DNA from: Psychrobacter sp. UBA3962
Lineage (GTDB): Bacteria; Pseudomonadota; Gammaproteobacteria; Pseudomonadales; Moraxellaceae
Direction of reading: 5' to 3'
Length of the DNA: 50,782 bases
NCBI RefSeq assembly: GCF_002385225.1
Contig: NZ_DGDC01000011.1
Coordinates: forward strand, 1-50,782
Within the stretch, counting starts at the first letter, position 1. Each line of letters begins with the position of its first letter. The translations under genes were made by a program, and so were the position numbers. Shown here piece after piece: positions 44,374 to 50,782 of the stretch. Below the pieces are notes generated by a model. That model made no database searches, was not told the DNA's origin, and worked only from the letters and a program-made list of their open reading frames with translations.

Positions 44374-45258
44374 ATGACTAGCCCTATAAAAAACGAGGTG
44401 ATGCTTACTCAACCTCGTCAAGTTGAACAGCTTTATGCTGGTATAGACACCCAAGATGGGGCGGGCGTTAAACTAACTCGAGTGCTGACTCATCAATTGC
44501 AGCAGCGTCTTGACCCTTACTTGATGTTAGACAACTTTAAAAGCGATGATCCAGAGGATTATATCGCTGGCTTTCCAAACCATCCTCACCGTGGCTTTGA
44601 AACCATCACCTATATGATTACTGGCCGTATGCGTCATAAAGACAGTGCTGGCAATGAAGGGTTACTCGAAAATGGTGGTGTACAGTGGATGACGGCTGCT
44701 AGTGGAGTTATTCACTCAGAAATCCCTGAGCAAGAAGATGGTGAAATGGAAGGCTTTCAGCTTTGGTTAAACTTACCGGCCAAAGACAAGATGAACAATC
44801 CTTGGTACCAAGACTTCCAAAATGCTGACTTGCCAAAGTTTGTGACCGAAAATGGCACAGAAGTAACGGTAATCGCCGGTGAGTCCAATGGCATAGCAGG
44901 GGCGGTAACTCGAGAAGTCACTGAACCTACCTATCTAGACATTCATTTACCAGCAGGTGCCAGCTTTAGCCATAACATTCCACCCAATCACAATGCTTTT
45001 GTGTTTGTGTACCGTGGCAATGCCAGTATTGAAGGCAAGCAAGTACCCCTTAAAAACATGGCCATCCTAAAAAATGACCCCAATGCGGATGGCATCACCA
45101 TCCAAGCCGGTAGCGAGGCTACCAAAGTTATCTTGGTCACCGGTCGCCCCTTGAAGGAGCCTATCGTGCAATATGGCCCCTTTGTGATGAACAGTGAGCA
45201 GGAGATTATTCAAGCTATAAATGACTTTCAACAAGGTCGCTTTGGTGAGGGCGCTTAA
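44374..45258 (+). CDS. Pirin family protein
   Basis: A bicupin metal protein of 294 residues. The pirin signature PNHPHRGFETITYM supplies two metal-binding histidines, and SGVIHSEIPEQ the third His and the Glu. QLWLNLPAKDKMNNPWYQ and the C-terminal cupin domain ending in PFVMNSEQEI follow. Bacterial relatives include quercetinases and redox-linked regulators; the role here is open. AGGAG lies 8 nt before the ATG. Confidence 0.93.
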   Translation: MTSPIKNEVMLTQPRQVEQLYAGIDTQDGAGVKLTRVLTHQLQQRLDPYLMLDNFKSDDPEDYIAGFPNHPHRGFETITYMITGRMRHKDSAGNEGLLENGGVQWMTAASGVIHSEIPEQEDGEMEGFQLWLNLPAKDKMNNPWYQDFQNADLPKFVTENGTEVTVIAGESNGIAGAVTREVTEPTYLDIHLPAGASFSHNIPPNHNAFVFVYRGNASIEGKQVPLKNMAILKNDPNADGITIQAGSEATKVILVTGRPLKEPIVQYGPFVMNSEQEIIQAINDFQQGRFGEGA

Positions 45259-45339
45259 CTCAAAAGTTAGACTCATACCAAGATAGCTTAATAGATAATC
45301 GAGGGCTAGCCCCTAGTCCAAGCCTGGTTTTGAAATAAA

Positions 45340-45370
45340 GGGGTCAAATTTAATTTGACCCCCTTTTTTA
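45340..45370 (+). terminator. Terminator after the pirin gene
   Basis: GGGGTCAAATT (45340-45350) pairs with AATTTGACCCC (45352-45362), followed by a T tract; the innermost pairs open into a small loop. Confidence 0.87.
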
Positions 45371-45477
45371 TTACTCGCTTACTGGAACCACACCCCTTTT
45401 AAAGCCGCAAATTAGTGGCCAATTCGACTAAGTTTTAAAAAGGATTAAAAAAATAGCACTATTTTTGATTATTGGGC

Positions 45478-45506
45478 TTTTCATAGCGATCATTTTGACC
45501 TATAAT
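45478..45506 (+). promoter_or_regulatory. Upstream candidate promoter of the tRNA operon
   Basis: TATAAT at 45501-45506 is followed by a GC-rich GCCCGCC. A weaker -35 (TTTTCA, 45478-45483) lies 17 nt upstream. Confidence 0.5.
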
Positions 45507-45601
45507 GCCCGCCACATCTTATGGGATGGTAGGTATAAACGCTGTTTTTGCTGTAAAAAGCCTCTTTTTTGAAATATTTTTAAAATAGTTGAAAAAAAGT
45601 G

Positions 45602-45630
45602 TTGACAACATTTCATTACCCGCATATAAT
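45602..45630 (+). promoter_or_regulatory. Perfect consensus promoter of the tRNA-Ala/tRNA-Glu operon
   Basis: TTGACA (45602-45607), a 17-nt spacer and TATAAT (45625-45630), followed by a GC-rich discriminator (ACGCCC) of the kind linked to stringent control of stable RNA genes. Confidence 0.92.
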
Positions 45631-45647
45631 ACGCCCACTCTTAGAGA

Positions 45648-45723
45648 GGGGCTATAGCTCAGTTGGTAGAGCACTTGCATGGCATGCAAGGGGTCAACGG
45701 TTCGACTCCGTTTAGCTCCACCA
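45648..45723 (+). tRNA. tRNA-Ala (GGC)
   Basis: A 76-nt cloverleaf with encoded CCA. The anticodon loop ATGGCAT is closed by CTTGC/GCAAG. The acceptor stem has the G3-U70 pair that marks alanine tRNA. Confidence 0.97.
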
Positions 45724-45853
45724 CATTTAAGATTAGTTGATACTCAGAATATTTAGTATATAATGATTGTCAGCGGCACCAACGTAAGCACCTAGGCAAA
45801 GCTATTTATAGCACCTTACGTTGTAAAACTATTTCATGTTTACATGATTTTGT

Positions 45854-45929
45854 GTCCCGTTCGTCTAGAGGCCTAGGACCCCGCCCTTTCACGGCGGTAA
45901 CAGGGGTTCGAATCCCCTACGGGATACCA
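45854..45929 (+). tRNA. tRNA-Glu (TTC)
   Basis: A 76-nt cloverleaf with encoded CCA, near-identical in its body to E. coli tRNA-Glu. The anticodon loop is CTTTCAC, closed by CCGCC/GGCGG. The first acceptor pair is G-U. It lies 130 nt after tRNA-Ala on the same transcript. Confidence 0.97.
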
Positions 45930-45977
45930 CCTATTCGAGCTTATCCTTAGCGTTATATTTGTTAATAGATAAGCACT

Positions 45978-46010
45978 AAACCTCCAATCAGAACGATTGG
46001 AGGTTTTTTT
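45978..46010 (+). terminator. Terminator of the tRNA operon
   Basis: A 12-bp perfect stem (45978-45989 with 45995-46006) has a 5-nt loop and seven T. Confidence 0.92.
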
Positions 46011-46090
46011 ATGTCTGCTATATTTATTCTGTTATTTTTTTTATTCTATCCCTCTTATCTCTTTAATCTGTATTAATAGAAACCGACAAT

Positions 46091-46131
46091 AAAAAAGCGA
46101 CGCACTCAAAAAAAAGTAGCGTCGCTTTTTG
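46091..46131 (-). terminator. Terminator after the DegP-like protease gene
   Basis: AAAAAGCGACGC (46092-46103) pairs with GCGTCGCTTTTT (46119-46130); a T tract follows on the minus strand. Confidence 0.88.
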
Positions 46132-46169
46132 CTTTCTGAAATAGAAAGTTAAAAATTAACAGTTCGTTC

Positions 46170-47744
46170 TTAATCCAAACGCAGACCGATAATGGCTGGG
46201 ATACCCTGACGAATAACCTCAATGGTTACCACCCCCTCTTCTGGAAGCTGACGTAGGGCGCGTTGGAAGTCATCGATACTGCTGATCGACTTCTGGTGTA
46301 AGTTGGTAATCACATCCCCTGGTCTTAGCCCAGCACGAGCGGCGAGCCCAGTAGGATCAACTTCTGTGATCAACACCCCTTCTCCGCCTAGCTTAGCCAA
46401 GCTCTCACGCGGTAAGGCTTGTATACGTAATCCTAGACGAATCTGACTGTTATTGGCTTTGGTGACCACGGCATCAGGGGAAACCTCATCAGGCGCTGCT
46501 GATAGTTTACCTCTGATATTTAGCTGCTTGCCTTGACGTAACACCACAGCGTTAAAGGCATCACCTGGCTTACTGCGGTTAATGATGTTTAATAAATCTG
46601 ACGACTCTAAAATCATCTTATTGTTGTATTGAGTGATAATATCACCAGCTTTCAGTCCTGATGCTTCTGCCGGAGAGTTTGGCGTCACTTTAATCAATAA
46701 AGCCCCTTGTGGCTTACTTAGACCATAAGCTTCTGCTAAGTTGCGATCTATATCTTGCGGGAAGATACCCATATAAGCACGCGACACTACCCCAGTTTGT
46801 TTGAGCTGCTGGTAGATGTCTAAGGCTTCGTTAATGGGGATTGAGAAGGACAGCCCCATGTAACCACCGGTGCCACTAAAAATTCGCGAGTTAATACCAA
46901 TCACTTGTCCATTGCGGTTAAACAAAGGGCCGCCAGAGTTACCAGGGTTTAGCGCCACGTCTGACTGAATAAAAGGCACGCTGATATCACGTGAAAAGTT
47001 ACGAGATTTGGCACTAACGATACCCGCAGAAGCTGAGTAGTCGAAACCAAAAGGAGAGCCAATGGCCAATACCGGCTCCCCCACTCTTACCGCATTTGAG
47101 TCTCCTGTGGGCAAGGCGGGATAGGACTTACCAGGCGACGCTTTTACTTTGAGCACCGCCACATCGGAGCGCTCATCACTGCCTACTAATGTGGCATCCA
47201 ATTCAGTTCGGTCATTTAGGGTGACGGTAATTTTATCTGCACCGGCAATCACGTGGTGGTTGGTTAACATATAACCATCGGTACTCACAAAGAACCCAGT
47301 ACCATAGTTATACTCAATAGCTGGAGGCTGAGCGCCTGGAATGCGAATTCTATCACCAAAGAACTGACGCAGTAGCTCAACGGTTTGAGCCTTAGCCAAC
47401 TCTTCTTCACTCACTTTAGTGACCACGTTAACTCGGGCCACACCTGGACTTACCTGTTCCACCAGATCTGAGAAGTCGGAGGCCACCAAAGCCGCTTGAG
47501 CCACTGAGGGGGTCGCAGTGGCCGCCACCAAAGCGCCGGTAGTTAAGGCCGTACTCACTGCTCCTAGCCCTAAGCTACTGGCTGCCAGCACTGAACCCAC
47601 ACTTACCGCTTTTAGGGCTTGCTGAATTTTGGTGAGCTTTTGGCTCAAAATATTAGGGAAGACTAAGGCATCGTCTGCCCGATCTTCTGTTACAGCGTTC
47701 ACTGCAGTGGTACGAGGATTGTCTGTCTGTGAAGCACTATTCAT
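46170..47744 (-). CDS. degP: DegP/HtrA-family periplasmic serine protease (MucD-like)
   Basis: A Do-like protease/chaperone of envelope quality control, 524 residues. An unusually long pre-sequence of about 84 residues comes first: a ~45-residue polar part, a hydrophobic stretch (about 47-75) and a VAQA-A cleavage site. The trypsin-like domain has the triad His164 (TNHHV), Asp194 (RSDVAVL) and Ser270 (GNSGGP). Two PDZ domains follow (about 315-400 and 425-520, with GLKAGDIITQYN and GLRPGDVITNLH). It is monocistronic with a strong terminator. Assignment among DegP, DegQ and MucD is not possible from the sequence alone. Confidence 0.93.
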   Translation of the reverse strand: MNSASQTDNPRTTAVNAVTEDRADDALVFPNILSQKLTKIQQALKAVSVGSVLAASSLGLGAVSTALTTGALVAATATPSVAQAALVASDFSDLVEQVSPGVARVNVVTKVSEEELAKAQTVELLRQFFGDRIRIPGAQPPAIEYNYGTGFFVSTDGYMLTNHHVIAGADKITVTLNDRTELDATLVGSDERSDVAVLKVKASPGKSYPALPTGDSNAVRVGEPVLAIGSPFGFDYSASAGIVSAKSRNFSRDISVPFIQSDVALNPGNSGGPLFNRNGQVIGINSRIFSGTGGYMGLSFSIPINEALDIYQQLKQTGVVSRAYMGIFPQDIDRNLAEAYGLSKPQGALLIKVTPNSPAEASGLKAGDIITQYNNKMILESSDLLNIINRSKPGDAFNAVVLRQGKQLNIRGKLSAAPDEVSPDAVVTKANNSQIRLGLRIQALPRESLAKLGGEGVLITEVDPTGLAARAGLRPGDVITNLHQKSISSIDDFQRALRQLPEEGVVTIEVIRQGIPAIIGLRLD

Positions 47745-48347
47745 TATAGTAATTCTCCTGGAGGGTCTGTGTTAAACAATAGGTTGACCTCAGTCCATTC
47801 GTGGGTCATGTCAACTTTACAGCCACAGCCGTTAATTATAATCATTTATAAAATCTGTAATTCATGATAAGGCGTTTTTATAGCATACGCTAGCCACTTA
47901 TAGCACGAGCAAGCATCGCTTGAATTGCAGTTGCTTTCTAATTTAGTAACTGGGTCAAAAACTACAGCATCCTTGGGTAATTGTACCGCATCTGTTACTT
48001 TATTTCGTGATATCATAAATTCACTTAACCCTAGTTTTTTTTACTCAGGGTGTCAACAGTCGCCCAATGTATGGCCAATCATCTGCCAATCTCACTGGGT
48101 TATAGGACTATCAAAACAATAGCGCTAATAAAGATCAGCTGCTACAAATCATGGCTAAATTTAAGTACATGACTTTATGGTAAGCCCTGCATTAGTAAAG
48201 CCTAGTCATAGACCACTGGGCTTTTTTACAGTGCCTACTTACCGATTCCTGTTTACTATTTTTCATAACCGCATATTTATATCCGCTGGATTTAATAAAT
48301 GCTGACTGCGTAACTGGGAAAGGGCACTGCATACACAAGGATTTTTT
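47745..48347. other. Divergent intergenic region with an orphan plus-strand terminator
   Basis: No convincing gene was seen in 603 nt. The 65-codon frame at 47925-48122 has no ribosome binding site and unnatural composition. A good terminator at 48197-48227 has no gene before it on its strand, so a small RNA may end there. Confidence 0.5.
48197..48227 (+). terminator. Orphan terminator (possible sRNA end)
   Basis: AAAGCCTAGT (48197-48206) pairs with ACTGGGCTTT (48215-48224) with one G-U pair and an 8-nt loop; T residues follow. Confidence 0.72.
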
Positions 48348-50663
48348 ATGGATACCGCCTTATTATTATCTGGCGTGGTTGGGCTAGGCATTGCTGCGCA
48401 ATGGCTAGCTTGGTATTTAAAACAGCCGTCAATTTTATTTTTATTACTGATTGGTATTTTTATTGGCCCGATAATGGGCTATTTTAAACCCGATGCGGTC
48501 ATTGGGGATTTACTGTTCCCTTTTATCTCTTTGGGCGTGGCCATCATTTTATTTGAAGGCTCACTCACCTTAGAATTCGAAGAAATTAAGCAACACGGCA
48601 CTGTGGTGCAAATGTTGGTCTCAGTGGGGGTATTAATTACCATTGCTGTGGTCGCCCTATCTACTTATCTATTATTCGATGTCGATCCGCTAATTGCGTT
48701 GCTATTTGGCTCCTTAGTCTGTGTTACCGGTCCTACGGTGATTATGCCGCTGCTACGCAGTGTGCGCCCTAACAAGACCATCTCCAATATCTTAAAATGG
48801 GAGGGGATCATTATTGATCCCGTGGGCGCTATCGCTGTGGTTTTGGTGTACGAATACATCATCTCAGGCGGTGAGGCCAACAGCATCTTCTTATTTGCTG
48901 AGATTGTGATTATTGCCACTGCCATTGGTATGTTTGGGGCGTTTGTACTGGCAAACTTAATCAAACGTCACATGATTCCTGAGTTCTTACACAACGTTTT
49001 CACTCTAGCTTTCGTGCTGCTTCTATTCTCTGTATCCAATCATCTAGAGCATGAGTCAGGCCTATTGGCAGTGACGGTGATGGGCGTGGCTTTAGCCAAC
49101 TGGAAAGACTTCCCCCGTGAGCAGATCCTAGAATTTAATGAGTCGTTAACTCTGCTATTAATCTCAGTCTTGTTTATTGTATTGGCGGCTCGGGTTGAAT
49201 TAGACAGTCTGTTAAGCGTCGGCTTCCAAGGCTTAGTATTATTAGTCATTGTTATGTTTGTGGCGCGCCCTTTGTCGGTGTGGGTTTCCTCTATGGGCTC
49301 TAACTTAAAAACTTCTGAAAAAATGATGATCAGTTGGATTGGGCCTCGAGGTATCGTGGCTGCTGCCATCTCTTCTCTATTTGCTATTCGGCTGCAAGAG
49401 TATGATATCCAAGGGGTAGAGCTGTTAGTACCGCTGGTATTTATGGTCATCATTGGCACCGTCCTCATTCAAGGCATGGGCGCAAAGATGGTAGGTAACC
49501 TGCTTGGGGTACGTGAGCCTGCCAGCAACGGGGTGCTTATTGTTGGCTCAAACCCTGTAGCGCTTACCGTTGCCACGGCTTTACAAGACCAAGGCTTCGA
49601 TGTTGTGGTGGCCCATAATAACTACACCAATATTGCCAAAGCTCGTATGTCTGGATTACGCACCTATTTTGGCAATCCCATCTCTGATCATGCTGAACGT
49701 CACTTGGACTTAATCGGGATTGGTCACTTGTTTGCTATGAGCACTGATAAAGAGATGAACACCCTATCGGAGCTACATTATCGCCATGAATTTGGCGAAC
49801 AAAAAATCTATCGCTTAAAGTTCACTGAAGACAAATCAAAGACTGAAAGAGAAACGAAGCGCTCAGGCTTCAATTCACGTTGGTTGTTTGGTAAGGACGT
49901 GACCTATACTAAGATGGCCAGTATGCTGTCGAAGAAGGCTCGGGTAAAGATCACCAACATCACTGACAGTTATAGCTACAGTCAGTATCGGGCCGACAAT
50001 AAGCAATTTGTGCCTTTATTCACTATTGATAAAGAAGGTCGTTTACAGGTAATCAGTGACAGCTTTGACAATGAGATTCCTCGTGACCATAAGCTGGTGG
50101 CACTGGTCATTGAAGATGAAGTGCAGCCAAAAGAAGTTGATGTCACGGAGAAACAAAACCAAGCCCGCGCCTTAGCCAACTCACAGTTTGAAGCCACCTC
50201 AAAGCCCCCTGATAAACGTAAAGAGAAAACCATCACCGAAGGGGTAGAGGATCCAAGCCATGGTTTGGATATCAGTAAAGCTGATTCAATGCCAGTTGAT
50301 CCACCCGCTAAAGCAGCTGATACTCAACCTAGCCAAGATGTTACAAGCAACAACAGTGAAGCCAAGCCTTCAACGACTGCTTCAACAATTTTGCCTACTA
50401 CGCAGTTAGAGGCTGAGCTGGCAACCAAGCTTGAGCAGAGCTTACAAAAGCACTCTGATAACAATGCTAGTAATGGCAGTAGTGGCGTTAATGGCCATAC
50501 CAACAAAGCTTCTGGCAATAAAGGCAGTAGACCCGCTTCGGTCAAAAACCTGCAGTCACAAGACAATGGTAACTCTCAAGCCCCGAGGCAGGCTGATGGC
50601 TCATTAGACCCTCAGCGTTTGCCCGACACTGAAGCAAAAATTAATTCGGATAAATCGTCTTAG
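48348..50663 (+). CDS. CPA1-type sodium/proton antiporter with TrkA-N (RCK) domain
   Basis: A cation/proton antiporter of 771 residues. About 12 membrane helices fill residues 3-385, with conserved EGSLTLEFEEI, CVTGPTVIMPLLRSVRPN, EGIIIDPVGAIAVV and ISWIGPRGIVAAAISSLFAI. An NAD-binding TrkA-N domain follows (GVLIVGSNPVALTVATALQ and onward, about 392-510), then a cytoplasmic part. The last ~165 residues are a Ser/Asn/Gln/Pro-rich, probably disordered tail with no domain I recognise. AAGGA lies 7 nt before the ATG. The ion is not certain; K+/H+ exchange is possible because of the RCK domain. Confidence 0.9.
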   Translation: MDTALLLSGVVGLGIAAQWLAWYLKQPSILFLLLIGIFIGPIMGYFKPDAVIGDLLFPFISLGVAIILFEGSLTLEFEEIKQHGTVVQMLVSVGVLITIAVVALSTYLLFDVDPLIALLFGSLVCVTGPTVIMPLLRSVRPNKTISNILKWEGIIIDPVGAIAVVLVYEYIISGGEANSIFLFAEIVIIATAIGMFGAFVLANLIKRHMIPEFLHNVFTLAFVLLLFSVSNHLEHESGLLAVTVMGVALANWKDFPREQILEFNESLTLLLISVLFIVLAARVELDSLLSVGFQGLVLLVIVMFVARPLSVWVSSMGSNLKTSEKMMISWIGPRGIVAAAISSLFAIRLQEYDIQGVELLVPLVFMVIIGTVLIQGMGAKMVGNLLGVREPASNGVLIVGSNPVALTVATALQDQGFDVVVAHNNYTNIAKARMSGLRTYFGNPISDHAERHLDLIGIGHLFAMSTDKEMNTLSELHYRHEFGEQKIYRLKFTEDKSKTERETKRSGFNSRWLFGKDVTYTKMASMLSKKARVKITNITDSYSYSQYRADNKQFVPLFTIDKEGRLQVISDSFDNEIPRDHKLVALVIEDEVQPKEVDVTEKQNQARALANSQFEATSKPPDKRKEKTITEGVEDPSHGLDISKADSMPVDPPAKAADTQPSQDVTSNNSEAKPSTTASTILPTTQLEAELATKLEQSLQKHSDNNASNGSSGVNGHTNKASGNKGSRPASVKNLQSQDNGNSQAPRQADGSLDPQRLPDTEAKINSDKSS

Positions 50664-50720
50664 AACGCCATGAGTTATTGTTAATCCAAAAACAGTCAAC
50701 AAGCGTCTAAAAACTATCCA

Positions 50721-50760
50721 AAAAAAAGAGCAGCTCATATAGAAGCTGCTCTTTTTTTAT
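50721..50760 (+). terminator. Terminator after the antiporter gene
   Basis: A 15-bp perfect stem (50721-50735 with 50744-50758), whose outer pairs are A-T, has an 8-nt loop and ends in a T tract. Confidence 0.9.
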
Positions 50761-50782
50761 CTACTGTCCCGTCCTGAAATAA

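Noticed and set aside
47925..48122. A 65-codon frame between degP and the antiporter
   Set aside because: No ribosome binding site, odd composition, and no recognisable similarity.

Overview
The window looks like a chromosomal segment of a gammaproteobacterium of the family Moraxellaceae, most like Psychrobacter. This rests on moderate GC, the gene order tpiA-secG-tRNA-Leu(GAG)-tRNA-fMet-rimP-nusA-infB-rbfA-truB-rpsO-pnp, a pilB-pilC-pilD-coaE locus, and the general look of the proteins. The genus is an inference from memory of gene order and protein style; no search was run.

Layout. (1) 1-13.4 kb, minus strand: the translation and RNA-decay superoperon. It contains pnp with a structured leader, rpsO, truB, rbfA, infB, nusA, rimP, initiator tRNA-fMet behind a consensus sigma70 promoter, tRNA-Leu(GAG), secG and tpiA. 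A small stress-like islet (DJ-1/PfpI protein plus two 52-residue acidic proteins) with its own terminator sits between truB and rpsO. (2) 13.7-18.3 kb, plus strand: type IV pilus assembly and prepilin peptidase genes pilB (short form), pilC and pilD, then coaE. (3) 18.3-27.5 kb: rlmB and ppnP on minus; recN, yqgE, ruvX, a four-helix membrane protein, a TusA-like protein and xerD on plus; then a PD-(D/E)XK nuclease coupled to an RlmA-type methyltransferase on minus. (4) 27.6-36.2 kb, minus: part of the division and cell-wall cluster, rsmH-ftsL-ftsI-murE-murF-mraY. (5) 36.6-38.1 kb: gltX. (6) 38.2-40.0 kb: an AT-rich accessory insertion with a reverse transcriptase of the Unknown-Group/defence (DRT) type, preceded on its own strand by a promoter and about 300 nt of highly structured putative ncRNA. 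(7) 40.4-45.3 kb: a Tat-exported PhoX-like protein, an orphan secreted protein, a DsrE-like protein, a YgjP-like metallopeptidase and a pirin. (8) 45.6-50.8 kb: tRNA-Ala(GGC) and tRNA-Glu(TTC) behind a perfect consensus promoter, a DegP/HtrA protease and a CPA1/RCK antiporter.

The most interesting element is the reverse transcriptase plus ncRNA at 38.2-40.0 kb. The strand complementary to the ncRNA, which is the strand the enzyme would synthesise as cDNA, carries a good Shine-Dalgarno (AGGAG, 7-nt spacing) and an ATG. These open a hydrophobic reading frame that stays free of stops for 171 nt. Near the frame's end lies a perfect TTGACA. If the cDNA were made as tandem copies of 144 nt, this -35 would fall 17 bp before a TATGAT -10 and the reading frame would run on without a stop. 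This is the logic described for DRT2 systems, where rolling-circle reverse transcription of an ncRNA assembles a repetitive toxic gene ('neo'). The class and the repeat length are inferences. The hairpins, RBS, ORF and promoter boxes are read directly from the sequence.
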